NCBI RefSeq assembly: GCF_014489615.1
Contig: NZ_CP060825.1
Location: 2,149,501 to 2,213,500, forward strand
Origin: Streptomyces genisteinicus
GTDB taxonomy: Bacteria > Actinomycetota > Actinomycetes > Streptomycetales > Streptomycetaceae
DNA length: 64,000 bases
Direction: 5' to 3'
Made by a program: the position numbers and the translations under genes. Below the pieces are notes generated by a model. That model ran no database searches. It saw nothing but the letters and a program-made list of their open reading frames with translations, and was not told where the DNA came from. How positions within the stretch are numbered: the stretch's first letter is position 1; each line of letters starts with the position of its first letter. Positions 51,191 to 59,610 of this stretch are shown here, piece by piece.

Positions 51191-53288
51191 AGGCGGCGTT
51201 GAGGATGGAAATTCGTAGTGCCGCGAGCACATGTGACCGTTCCTCTGCTGCCTCTGACACCTGAACAATGCGATTGAGTTGCGAAGAAATACGCTTCTGT
51301 TCGGGTAGAGGCGGAAGCCAAACCGTCTGGGCAGCAAACGCCTTGATCCCCAAGGTTCTATTCCGGCCAGCGGATCCGGGGGAAGCGGCTCTGATCACTT
51401 CCAGGCCTGGCCCGATTGCAAAAAAGAATCTAAGAAAGCCAGAATCTGCGATGCCTGAATCGACCCTGTACGTCATGAACCGATGCGACCCGATATACCC
51501 TCGCTCGGATTCCCCCGCAAGCGCCACCGCCCCTTCCCACGCAAAGATATTACTGAATAGGAGATCACCGGGCTCAATATGAAATACTCTCTTAGCTCCG
51601 ATTTCTTCACCCGTAACCGGAGGCTTGTGAATTACACCCCGACCAAACGACCTGATACCAATCTCGCGATAGATTGCTTCAGGTTGCACATCGACGGGCC
51701 TCCTGCTCAGCTCCAGAAATTCGCCGATGGAAAACCGATTCCCTGTCTCCTCATCCGCGAGATTACGGATGGAGAGTTCTTCGAGCTCCCTTTGAAGTGC
51801 TTCGACCTCCTGAAGGGCATGCCGCTCACCTACGAGAATCTCACCAACCACGTCGAGAGGGGCGCGATGGGCGAGGTCATCTCCTGCGCGAGGATTGGAC
51901 AGTTCGAGGCTGTATCCATTTGCCTCGACCTCGGCGATCGAAACCTTCCAAGCCTGATCTGTCTGCTTGCGCTCAAACCGCCTCTCGCCACCCCACCATT
52001 CTACGCACCCTGCGAACTCCTCATATCGCATGGGCTTGGTCTTGCTGTAGCCGCGCCGCCCCTCCGGAAGCGGCAGTTCATAGAACCAAGTCTCCTTCGT
52101 CGAACCCGCCTTTTCGAAAAATAGAATATTGGCGGCAATTGGGGTGTATGGAGCGAAAACGCCCTGCGGGAGGCGCACGATCGTGTGGAGGTTGCACTCC
52201 CGCATCAGCTTCTGCTTGATCTTTGCGCCGACGCCGCCGCCGAAGAGGACGCTGTTCGGAAGGACGATCGCGCACCGGCCCCCGGGCTTCAGCCGCTCGA
52301 TCACGGAGTAGAGGAAGAGCCACGCGGTCTCGTGCGTCCCGACGCCAGCTGAGTCGAAGGCCGCCGCTACCGACTTCTCCTCCTCGCCGCCGAACGGAGG
52401 GTTGGTGAGCACCACGTTCACACGGTGCTTCGGGCTGCTCTCCTCCCGCATCTTGCGCAGCGCGTTCGTGCGGATCACGTTCGGCGCGTCGATCCCGTGG
52501 AGGAGGAGGTTCATCATCCCGAGCAGATACGGGAGCGGCTTCTTCTCCATGCCGCGGATGTTGTGGTGGAGTTCGGCCAATTCCACCCGGGATCGCGGGA
52601 GCTCCTTCAGCTCCTCGTAGGCCTCCACGAGGAACCCGCCCGTACCACAGGCCGGGTCGAGGATGGACTCGCCCAGCCCGAGGAAGCTCTGCTCGACCAT
52701 GAACCGGATCACCGGTCGTGGGGTGTAGAACTCGCCTGAGTCACCTGCGGCGTCCCGCATCTCCTTCAGGATTGATTCGTAGACGAAGGCCATCGTGTGG
52801 ATGTCATCAGCGGAGTCAAAGTTAATACCATTGACTACGTTGACCAGGTCGCGTAGCAAGGTGCCCGAGAGCATCCGGTTGTTGACATCCTGGAAGATGG
52901 TGGAGATCACATTCCTGGGATCTCCCTCCTCATCGCTTTTTAGGTCACGCAGATACGGGAGGAGCTTCATGTTGACGAAGTCGAGGAACTCCTTCCCCGT
53001 AAATTCGGTTCTTGCTCCCCAGCTCTTCCAGTCGTATGGCGGCTGGATCACGCGCTCGTAGCCAAGGATCTCCGCCTCCCGCTCCTCCTCCACACACACG
53101 TCGAAGGCCCGGAGGAACAGGATCCACGTCAGCTGAGGCAGGCGGTCCAGGTCGCCGTTGAGGCCGGCGTCCTTACGCATGATGTCGCGCGCCGACTTGA
53201 TGGCCGACTGAAGTTCCGCGCGGGTTCGCTTCTTGGGATGGGCGGGTACGTCAATGGCCAGTTGGCTGGTGGTGTCCTGCGGCGGCAT
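51174..53288 (-). CDS. Fused type I restriction HsdM-HsdS (single TRD)
   Basis: Protein of 704 aa joining a DNA N6-adenine methyltransferase to half a specificity subunit. Residues 1-470 are HsdM: the N-terminal helical domain, SAM motif DPACGTGGF (211-219) and catalytic NPPFGG (296-301). A helix (about 480-508) leads to one target-recognition domain (about 518-664, LPPLPEQKRI at its end) and one coiled-coil spacer. A normal HsdS has two TRDs, so this chain should dimerise or recognise a half-site. The TRD DNA is strikingly AT-rich (about 42% GC in 51541-51600). Its ATG shares a base pair of codons with the AbiEii stop (ATGA). Confidence 0.93.
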   Translation of the reverse strand: MPPQDTTSQLAIDVPAHPKKRTRAELQSAIKSARDIMRKDAGLNGDLDRLPQLTWILFLRAFDVCVEEEREAEILGYERVIQPPYDWKSWGARTEFTGKEFLDFVNMKLLPYLRDLKSDEEGDPRNVISTIFQDVNNRMLSGTLLRDLVNVVNGINFDSADDIHTMAFVYESILKEMRDAAGDSGEFYTPRPVIRFMVEQSFLGLGESILDPACGTGGFLVEAYEELKELPRSRVELAELHHNIRGMEKKPLPYLLGMMNLLLHGIDAPNVIRTNALRKMREESSPKHRVNVVLTNPPFGGEEEKSVAAAFDSAGVGTHETAWLFLYSVIERLKPGGRCAIVLPNSVLFGGGVGAKIKQKLMRECNLHTIVRLPQGVFAPYTPIAANILFFEKAGSTKETWFYELPLPEGRRGYSKTKPMRYEEFAGCVEWWGGERRFERKQTDQAWKVSIAEVEANGYSLELSNPRAGDDLAHRAPLDVVGEILVGERHALQEVEALQRELEELSIRNLADEETGNRFSIGEFLELSRRPVDVQPEAIYREIGIRSFGRGVIHKPPVTGEEIGAKRVFHIEPGDLLFSNIFAWEGAVALAGESERGYIGSHRFMTYRVDSGIADSGFLRFFFAIGPGLEVIRAASPGSAGRNRTLGIKAFAAQTVWLPPLPEQKRISSQLNRIVQVSEAAEERSHVLAALRISILNAAFTGQL

Positions 53289-54169
53289 CAGTCTTCCGTT
53301 CCGGTGCAGACGGTCACAGCTCGCGCCCAGAATTCGCGCACTGCGGTCAGCGCGTGGTCCAAGGTCGCTGTGGTCTCGGTCAGTCCCTCGGCGAGGGATG
53401 GATACGTGTCCCGCCACAGCGGTGGTGGGTCGGGAATCAAGTGAGGGACGGCATGTGTGTCCCGGATCGTGAAGACATGCCGCACTACGCCGCACAGCTC
53501 CGCGTCGGCGGCCATGCCCGTCTCGATCAGTAGCACGAGATCAGCCAGGTCCTTAACCCTCGTGTTAGGACGGTCACCGTATTCACGTGTGAGGGCGTGT
53601 AGCTTTTCGGCGAAGTGCTGCCGCCGGTCCACGGCCTCGATCGTCCGGGCGGGGATTCCGGCGAAGTCCAGTGCCCCGAGGAGCGGCAGGGGTTCCGTGG
53701 CCGCCACCTCCTCGCCGCGGGCGGCGACGTCGATCCGGACACCGGCGAAGGGCTTGCCGCCGAGGCCGGCTTCGACGGAAAACCTCCACGCCGGGCGCCC
53801 CCCGGTATAAGCGGCCAGTTCCACCGGCGCGGGAACCCGGAAGGTGAACCAGTCCCCGTCCGGGTCTTCTGCGAGCGCATCGAGCAGTGCCTCGCGGAGC
53901 ATGCCGCCCGTCAGTCCGGTTTCCCGGATAGCGAGGTCCATGTCCTTGGTCGCTCTGGCGCGATTCCGCAGCCGGAACTCAAGCGCAGCCCCGCCCTTGA
54001 GGATCCATTCAGCCTCCGAATCTGCTGAGAGCCGTGCCGCGATACGGTCGAAGACCACTCGGCGGCGTAGGCGTCCCAGATCTGTGGCTTCAGTCTCCGA
54101 CTGGCGCTTCAGCCTGACCTCCAGCGCCCTACGGAGTGCGACAGCGTCCTGGTATCGCTTCTCCTTCAC
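53288..54169 (-). CDS. AbiEii-family nucleotidyltransferase toxin
   Basis: Type IV toxin of 293 aa, DUF1814 nucleotidyltransferase. Motif I is LKGGAALEFRLRNR with the acidic pair D76 and D78 in TKDMDL; a third acidic residue D147 is in VRIDVA. The family motifs EKLHALTR (188-195) and RVKDLADLVLL (204-214) are present. AbiEii proteins modify tRNA or other targets with nucleotides and stop growth during phage infection. The GTG at 54169 overlaps the antitoxin stop (GTGA), and the stop overlaps the hsdMS start (ATGA), so it is translationally coupled on both sides. Confidence 0.92.
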   Translation of the reverse strand: MKEKRYQDAVALRRALEVRLKRQSETEATDLGRLRRRVVFDRIAARLSADSEAEWILKGGAALEFRLRNRARATKDMDLAIRETGLTGGMLREALLDALAEDPDGDWFTFRVPAPVELAAYTGGRPAWRFSVEAGLGGKPFAGVRIDVAARGEEVAATEPLPLLGALDFAGIPARTIEAVDRRQHFAEKLHALTREYGDRPNTRVKDLADLVLLIETGMAADAELCGVVRHVFTIRDTHAVPHLIPDPPPLWRDTYPSLAEGLTETTATLDHALTAVREFWARAVTVCTGTED

Positions 54170-54768
54170 GCCGTCACCTCCCTCAGCGCGCGCTCTACGC
54201 CGAGTTCGGCTCGCGCTCCGAGTTCCTGGGCTGCGCGCAGGAGACGGCGTCGTGTGGTCAGGCCCCGCGAGAGTGCCTCGCTCACTGCGGAGTCGACTAC
54301 GTCTTGATCAACCGCGTCAGCGGCGCTCTCCGCAATGGCTCGCAGGGGTGTGGTGACCTTGAAGCCCTCGTGCTGTTCGACGTCCGCAGCGCCCAGAGCG
54401 GCGCGGTGCAGCACGACAGCCGAGTCCCTGGCACGAAAACCCGGCGGTACGGTCAGGTGGATCTCCGCCGGGTTGGCGATGCCCAGGTCGTGTACAGCAA
54501 GGGCCGTCGCGTGCGACACCACAGCCCGGTCCCGGCTCCAAAGGGACCAGCGGACCAAGTGGTCCGTGTCGGTGCTCGGAAGGTCGAGATACTCGCGGAA
54601 GCGGTAGATGCCGCGGTCGATACGGATCCAGTTGCGGCGACCGACATGGAAGTGCTGAGCCTGGTAGGAGTAGCCGGCCTTGAGCGCCTGGGCGGCCGTG
54701 AAGTAGCCGCGCTGGCGGGCCGCAGTGCGCCAGAGTCGGTCGCGAGTCGTGTCATCCCCAAGCACCAT
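54166..54768 (-). CDS. AbiEi-family antitoxin
   Basis: Antitoxin of 200 aa. The N-terminal winged helix (RQRGYFTAAQALKAGYS, then NWIRIDRGIYRF) is the AbiEi DNA-binding domain. The C-terminal domain has VSHATALAVHDLG and the family strand IHLTVPPGFRARD. It typically represses its own promoter and neutralises AbiEii without stable binding. The gene begins 79 nt after hsdR, and this gap could hold a separate promoter. Overlap with abiEii couples the pair. Confidence 0.92.
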   Translation of the reverse strand: MVLGDDTTRDRLWRTAARQRGYFTAAQALKAGYSYQAQHFHVGRRNWIRIDRGIYRFREYLDLPSTDTDHLVRWSLWSRDRAVVSHATALAVHDLGIANPAEIHLTVPPGFRARDSAVVLHRAALGAADVEQHEGFKVTTPLRAIAESAADAVDQDVVDSAVSEALSRGLTTRRRLLRAAQELGARAELGVERALREVTA

Positions 54769-54847
54769 GAGAGCGTAGCAGCAATACTCTTCCTAGTTTC
54801 CTTTAGCTTCACGTAGATCGACACGTGAAACTAAAATCAGGATGTAG

Positions 54848-57301
54848 TTACGCGACATCGAAGATCCGCTTGCCCAGGTCGTCGATCGCCTCGTGCATCT
54901 GCGGAGCCCCGCCGAACCGTGCGGCCAGCTGCCGGATCGTACCCAGCTGCTGGAAGGGTGGTACGCGCAGCGCGCTCGCCTCCAGCTCTGCGGCGCCCTT
55001 CTCTGCGAAGCGGTCCAACAGCGCGTCCAGCACCTCCCTGGCCTCAGGTGCGAAGCTCTTGAGGAACTGATCGTGCTCACGGCGTACCCGGTGGGCCCGC
55101 TCGGAGCGGCTGATCAGCGGCAGTTCCCAGGCCGCGTTGATCAGCAGATCGACAGGGTCGGCCTCGGGGTGATCGAGCTTGCGCAGCAGGTCCTCTTCCG
55201 TGATGCCGATCTCTTCGCCGCTCAGGCGCTCGCGAAGGGTGTTGCGACTCTTAGCGGTGGCCCACTGCGTCCTCAGATCCGTCGGCGACAGCTTCAGCTC
55301 CAGCACGCGGTCGTGAACGTATTCCCGATACTGGACCATGCGCATGGACTGGCCGTCGGGGTGCAATTGGTAGTGCATGTCGTTCCAGACGAAGACCTCC
55401 ACGCCGTTGACGTAGATGCGCCGGGTACCGCTACTTTGGATCTCATCGACGCGATCCTCGTCCGTGACCACCGTCCCGTCGTCGTCTGCAGGCAGTACGC
55501 CTCCATCACCTGACTGGAAGTCCACTTCGGGCTCTGCGACCTCTTCGGCGGGGCCGTCTGGGCTCTCCAGCTCTTCGCGCTCGATCAGCTCTCCCTGCTG
55601 ATCTGTCCGGTCATTGATGACTCTCAGCGGCGGACCGTCGAACTCGGGATCGTTGAACAGAACAGTCGCATCGACGAAATCGATGATGTCGAAGGACCCC
55701 TTGTCTATGTCCAGGCACAGCCGCGTGCCTCGCCCGATGATCTGCTTGAACTGCGGCATGGAGTTGATCCGGCGCACGATCACGATGTTGCGGGCCGAGG
55801 GGATGTCCACGCCGGTCGTCAGCATCTGGCTGGTCACGGCAATCACGGGCTCGTCGGTGTCGTCCCGCCGGAACCGGTCCAGGAGCTCCCTTCCCGGCTT
55901 GCCGTCGTCATCGGTAATCCGGCAGACGTAGTCTGGGTAGCGTGCGACGAGGTCGAGGTTCGCCTGGTTGAGTGCGGCAACCATGCGGTGTGCGTGATCG
56001 TTGTTCTCACAGAAGACGATCGTCTTCGCCATCCGGTCCGTATCGGTCAGGTAGCTCGTGAGGTACCGCGCTACTTCCTCGGTGCGCTCCTCAATGGCGA
56101 GGGCCTTCTCGTAGTGGCGCTGGGTATAGACCTGGTCCGGGATGGGGTTGCCGGAAGTATCGAGCTGCCCAGGTTCGGGCTTGAAGCCCGTCATGTCGAC
56201 ATTCAGGTGGACCCGTCGAAGACGGTACGGGGCCAGGAAGCCGTCCTCGATTCCGTCCTTCAGGGAGTACTCGTAGACCGGCTCACCGAAGTACCCGTAG
56301 GTATGCCGGTCCGAGTCCGCGATCGGCGTCGCGGTCAGACCGAGTTGAACGGCCTGGGAGAAGTGGTTGAGGATGCCTCGCCATCTACCCTCTTCGGCCG
56401 AGCTGCCGCGGTGGCATTCGTCCACGATGATCAGGTGGAAGTAGCCCGGAGGGTACTGGCTGAAGAGCGCAGCTTCGTCCCCACGGCTGCTGTCCAGCGA
56501 CTGGTACAGCGCGAAGAAGATCTGCCGGGCTCGCTGCACCCCTCCGCTGATCTTGTGGACTACATCTCCGAAGACTGGCTCGAAGTAGTCATCCTTCGGC
56601 TGGTCAACCAGGATGTTGCGGTCAGCCAGGTAGAGCACACGGGGCTTCTCTCCTCCGGTCCACCCGCTCTCGCGCAGCTTTGAGACCAGCTGGAACGCGA
56701 CCATGGTCTTACCGGTGCCTGTGGCCAGGGTCAGCAGGATCCGCGTCTGGCCACGGGCTATCGCCAAGAGCGCCTCGTTGACCGCTCGACGCTGGTAGTA
56801 CCTCGGGCGTTTAGGGGTGAGATCGTTGTTGCGGAGCCGGTGGTCGAACTGGGCGAGGATGAGCTCACGCTCCAGTTCGGTCGTGATCTTCTTCTCGCCG
56901 CAGTACCGCTGCCAAAGTTCCTCCGGGGACGGGAACGACGACACCCGGTGCCGGTTGCCGCCGATCTCGATCTCCCAGATCTCGATGCCGTTCGTGGCGT
57001 AGGCCAGAGGCAGGCCCAGTCTGCGTGCGTACCGCTTGGCCTGCTCGATACCGGCTGCGACATCCACACTCGTCCGCTTGGCCTCGACCACCGCGAGGGG
57101 CACGTCGTCGCGGTACTCCAGGACGTAGTCCGCTATCAGCGCCCGCTCACGCCGATGCCGCCGCGGCGACACCACGAGCTTGCCGTCGTTGATCGAATAC
57201 TGCTCGCGGATCTGATCTTTGCTCCAGCCGGCCACGGACAGCGCCGGTAGCACGAAGGCCCGGCACGTCTCCTGCTCGGTCAGTCCCCCTGCGCTCGCCA
57301 T
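54848..57301 (-). CDS. hsdR: Type I restriction enzyme subunit HsdR
   Basis: Motor-nuclease subunit of 817 aa. The N-terminal PD-(D/E)xK nuclease has D58, E73 and K75 (ADYVLEYRDD and VVEAKR). The SF2 helicase has Walker A ATGTGKT (193-199), DECH (294-297), and the later motifs VFCENNDHAHRM and IGRGTRL. A C-terminal helical region follows (QFLKSFAPEAREVLDALLDRF). With HsdMS it would make a complete type I system cutting DNA after translocation. It is upstream of the AbiE genes in the same direction. Confidence 0.94.
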   Translation of the reverse strand: MASAGGLTEQETCRAFVLPALSVAGWSKDQIREQYSINDGKLVVSPRRHRRERALIADYVLEYRDDVPLAVVEAKRTSVDVAAGIEQAKRYARRLGLPLAYATNGIEIWEIEIGGNRHRVSSFPSPEELWQRYCGEKKITTELERELILAQFDHRLRNNDLTPKRPRYYQRRAVNEALLAIARGQTRILLTLATGTGKTMVAFQLVSKLRESGWTGGEKPRVLYLADRNILVDQPKDDYFEPVFGDVVHKISGGVQRARQIFFALYQSLDSSRGDEAALFSQYPPGYFHLIIVDECHRGSSAEEGRWRGILNHFSQAVQLGLTATPIADSDRHTYGYFGEPVYEYSLKDGIEDGFLAPYRLRRVHLNVDMTGFKPEPGQLDTSGNPIPDQVYTQRHYEKALAIEERTEEVARYLTSYLTDTDRMAKTIVFCENNDHAHRMVAALNQANLDLVARYPDYVCRITDDDGKPGRELLDRFRRDDTDEPVIAVTSQMLTTGVDIPSARNIVIVRRINSMPQFKQIIGRGTRLCLDIDKGSFDIIDFVDATVLFNDPEFDGPPLRVINDRTDQQGELIEREELESPDGPAEEVAEPEVDFQSGDGGVLPADDDGTVVTDEDRVDEIQSSGTRRIYVNGVEVFVWNDMHYQLHPDGQSMRMVQYREYVHDRVLELKLSPTDLRTQWATAKSRNTLRERLSGEEIGITEEDLLRKLDHPEADPVDLLINAAWELPLISRSERAHRVRREHDQFLKSFAPEAREVLDALLDRFAEKGAAELEASALRVPPFQQLGTIRQLAARFGGAPQMHEAIDDLGKRIFDVA

Positions 57302-57983
57302 AACAAGATTCGTACATCAGGAGGAGGGGTCGAGGGGCGAGAATCCGTCACCCGAGGGAGGAATCTAGGCTCTGGGGATTCGAGAGCGCCACCGTCAGGT
57401 TCTTTGTGTCCACCACACGTCCACACCTCGCGAAGCGAGCTTCCGTTTCCGCCGGCCAAGCGTCGGTTTGCCCCAGCAACGAAGCGGCTCCTGCACTCGC
57501 CCCCGAGCGATCGAGTCTACTGGTCAACGAATTGCGCTCCGTTGAGGGCAAGTCAGGCTCCACGCGCGACGTCCCCGGCTCCCCCTCGGGGCAGTCGGTG
57601 AGGGCACCGAGCATCATCGCCAGGCTGTTCGAGGCGCACACCAAAAGCTCCGATCGATGGTGCCCCGCCGAGTGGTGTAGCAGCGATCACGACGAAAGCG
57701 CAGTTCGAGGCACTGATTCGCGTTGCCATCCATGCGACTGACCTGATGCTGCGTCAGCGCACCACGCCCGCGACATTGAGGTGCCAGCTATAGGCTCGGC
57801 TTTCATTCAGGCCAGCCCGCGGGCTCCACGACGGACGTCGCGGCGGCCAGCCCTCACCTGACACACAGTCAGGCCGTCCATGGCGTCGGGGCCGGTCGAT
57901 GGGGATGCGACCTGCGGCTTCACCTTGATCACAGCTAACCACGTGTCGGGGCATTCCCCTCCGATCTACCCATCCTCGCCACC
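57302..57983. other. Island interior without a convincing gene
   Basis: 682 bp upstream of hsdR. Short frames on both strands (for example 57406-57741 plus and 57348-57644 minus) overlap each other, lack ribosome sites and resemble nothing. GC is lower than in the chromosome. The region probably contains the hsdR promoter and may be what remains of deleted genes. Confidence 0.5.
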
Positions 57984-58262
57984 GTGAAAGAGACCGACGA
58001 CTCCGGATGGCTCTGGAGCAGGTGGTCACCAGACGGTAGTTACGTGTGGTGGAGGCAGTGCCCGGCCTGTGGGTACGTCGGCGACGTGTTCGGCGACCTC
58101 GGCGTCGACGGCTGCTGGTCCCCCTCCAGGGGGGACTGTGACCACCTCGAAGGGACAGTCGGCATCGGGCTCGCCAAGTCGTTCTTCCGCCCCTTCTGTG
58201 GACTGGTCTTGACCCACGGCGAGGAGCTCAATGCGGCAGGGATCGAACTCATCGCGCCTTGA
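57984..58262 (+). CDS. Small hypothetical protein with CPxCG motif
   Basis: Possible protein of 92 aa starting at GTG 57984. It is Trp-rich at the N terminus (GWLWSRWSPDGSYVWWRQ), with one CPACG knuckle and further Cys residues. No family recognised, and only part of a zinc ribbon is visible. It could be a cargo gene of the island or a chance frame. Confidence 0.35.
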   Translation: MKETDDSGWLWSRWSPDGSYVWWRQCPACGYVGDVFGDLGVDGCWSPSRGDCDHLEGTVGIGLAKSFFRPFCGLVLTHGEELNAAGIELIAP

Positions 58263-58433
58263 GAGACGGGCGCGCTCGTCACCGAGACGCACCGACACGA
58301 ACTCGGCCGGGGCTTTCGCCGATCAGGCTTCGATGACACGCGCTCAAGGTTGGACGGTACGGGGGCAACGGAAAGAAGCCCTCCATCGAGTGCCGCATGA
58401 CACAGCCGAACTGCAGTTCCTAAAACCTCGTGT

Positions 58434-58465
58434 CCCCTGAGCGTCCCCTGGCCACGGTCCCCCGC
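58434..58465 (+). repeat. Right iterated GTCCCC motifs (possible integrase arm sites)
   Basis: GTCCCCT at 58434, GTCCCCTG at 58445 and GTCCCCC at 58459 (11 and 14 bp apart), in the same orientation and order as at the left end. The interval 58263-58642 has no other recognisable gene. Confidence 0.5.
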
Positions 58466-58612
58466 CAACCCGCCGCCTCTCCAGTCACTCCATCACCGCA
58501 GGTCACAGCCCACGGGCAACCCTAGACTCGCGCGTTCACTGAAGTAACGGTCAACGGAGTGACATCCGTTGAACCAGAGTCCCAGATCCGGGCACCCGAA
58601 AAGACGTTTGCA

Positions 58613-58637
58613 CAGGTCAGAACGTTTCTCTGACCTG
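58613..58637 (-). terminator. Hairpin just downstream of tRNA(CAU), supplied by the island
   Basis: CAGGTCAGA (58613-58621) and TCTGACCTG (58629-58637) form a perfect 9-bp stem with 7-nt loop, 5 bp from the right attachment repeat. On the minus strand it follows the tRNA and is trailed by a T-rich stretch, so it could replace the terminator left behind at 48374-48397. A role in recombinase binding is also possible. Confidence 0.55.
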
Positions 58638-58642
58638 CACTT

Positions 58643-58689
58643 GGTGGGGCGGGTGGGACTCGAACCCACGGCCGACGGATTATGAGTCC
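58643..58689. repeat. Right attachment repeat (within intact tRNA)
   Basis: 47 bp identical to 48423-48469, here forming the 3' half of the complete tRNA(CAU) gene. The flanking base differs on each side (T58642 versus C48422; G58690 versus T48470), which fixes the repeat limits. Confidence 0.92.
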
Positions 58690-58718
58690 GCTGCTCTAAC
58701 CGGCTGAGCTACCGCCCC
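58645..58718 (-). tRNA. tRNA with anticodon CAU (Met, possibly Ile2)
   Basis: A full 74-nt cloverleaf reads on the minus strand: acceptor stem GGGGCGG/CCGCCCC, D arm GCTC-AGCCGGTTA-GAGC, anticodon loop CTCATAA, T arm GTGGG-TTCGAGT-CCCAC and discriminator A, with CCA encoded next (58644-58642). An elongator Met tRNA is most likely; a lysidine-modified Ile tRNA has the same anticodon. It is the integration site of the island. Confidence 0.95.
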
Positions 58719-58919
58719 CAACGGCGCGTCGCGCACACATGTGCGCGCCGTCTGCCGCAGCATAGCCGGTCATACGATCTCCTGCCTCGCATGGTCGGCA
58801 ACGCCTGACCATGAGGACTCCGCTGGTCGCCGCCCGGTTCCCGGTCCGGCGCGAAAGATCCGGCGGGCGGCGGGCGGGTCCCGCACCCGCCCCCTGGCAG
58901 AGAAGCTCGCAAAGAAGAA

Positions 58920-58941
58920 GGAGGGCCCTCGCGGGCCCTCC
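58920..58941 (-). terminator. Terminator of the tRNA-Asn genes
   Basis: GGAGGGCCC (58920-58928) pairs with GGGCCCTCC (58933-58941), loop of 4; on the minus strand it is followed by TTCTTCTTT. It lies 11 bp downstream of the second tRNA-Asn. Confidence 0.85.
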
Positions 58942-58951
58942 TCCGTATCTG

Positions 58952-59024
58952 CTCCCCCGGCTGGACTCGAACCAGCAACCCTCCGGTTAACAGCCGAATG
59001 CTCTGCCAATTGAGCTACAGGGGA
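58952..59024 (-). tRNA. tRNA-Asn (GTT)
   Basis: 73-nt cloverleaf: acceptor TCCCCTG/CGGGGGA, D arm GCTCAATTGGCAGAGC, anticodon loop CTGTTAA, T arm GCTGG-TTCGAGT-CCAGC, discriminator G, no encoded CCA. Second of two tandem Asn genes, 5 bp after the first. Confidence 0.97.
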
Positions 59025-59029
59025 TCGCG

Positions 59030-59102
59030 CTCCCCCGACTGGACTCGAACCAGTAACCTGCCGGTTAACAGCCGGCTGCTCTGCCAATTGAGCTACAGGG
59101 GA
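59030..59102 (-). tRNA. tRNA-Asn (GTT)
   Basis: 73-nt cloverleaf with the same acceptor stem and anticodon loop CTGTTAA, but a different anticodon stem (GCCGG) and T stem (ACTGG/CCAGT). Tandem with the neighbouring tRNA-Asn, probably one transcript. Confidence 0.97.
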
Positions 59103-59274
59103 TTGCTGCGTGTGCACCGAACGTACCTACCGGATGCGTCCCGGAGGGCGTGTGCTCGCTGCGACACATACATTAGCGCAAGCAGGGGGGTGCTCCGCCA
59201 ATCGGTTCCGCGCAGGGTGATCAGGCGCCCCGGCGGGTAGGCGGGCAGCACCGACGCAACGGAAGGTGACACCC

Positions 59275-59574
59275 ATGCGGTACAAGCTCACGTTCGTCGC
59301 CGGACTGGCCCTCGGCTTCGTGCTCGGCACACGGGCCGGGCGCGAGCGGTACGAGCAGCTCAAGAAGTCCGCGCGACAGATCTCCCAGAACCCGGCGGTG
59401 CGCAACGCCGCCGAGTCCGCCGCGCACAACGGCCGCGAGGCCGCGGGCAAGGCGTTCCACGCGGTGAGCGACAAGGTCGGGGACCGGGTCCCGGAGTCGG
59501 TCGCCGGGCGGGTGCGCTCGCTGCGCGAACGCGGCTCCGGCACCGAGGACGACTGGGGAACGACCAACACCTGA
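59275..59574 (+). CDS. YtxH-like small membrane-anchored protein
   Basis: Protein of 99 aa: one N-terminal membrane helix with the glycine pattern FVAGLALGFVLGTRAGRERYEQ, then a long amphipathic, charged helix (NAAESAAHNGREAAGKAF). This is the YtxH/general-stress layout; the function is unknown. ATG 59275 follows GGAAGGTG; a GTG at 59266 is possible but closer to that site. Confidence 0.85.
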   Translation: MRYKLTFVAGLALGFVLGTRAGRERYEQLKKSARQISQNPAVRNAAESAAHNGREAAGKAFHAVSDKVGDRVPESVAGRVRSLRERGSGTEDDWGTTNT

Positions 59575-59610
59575 CCCGCCCGCCCCCGCGCGTACGGCAG
59601 AATTCCGGAC

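Larger units (their letters stand above)
48423..58689. mobile_element. tRNA-integrated defence island without an integrase gene
   Basis: About 10.2 kb bounded by identical 47-bp direct repeats derived from the 3' half of a tRNA(CAU) gene. The interior has lower GC and different codon use than the chromosome. All recognisable cargo is defence-related: DUF262/HNH protein, RadC-like protein, fused HsdM-HsdS, AbiEii, AbiEi and HsdR. Iterated GTCCCC motifs lie just inside both ends, as arm-type sites for a tyrosine recombinase would. No integrase, excisionase, relaxase or replication gene is seen. It is read as a cis-mobilisable or decayed integrative element. Confidence 0.85.

Noticed and set aside
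57348..57741. Small open frames on both strands upstream of hsdR
   Set aside because: They overlap each other, have low-complexity composition and no ribosome site; more likely promoter region or gene debris.
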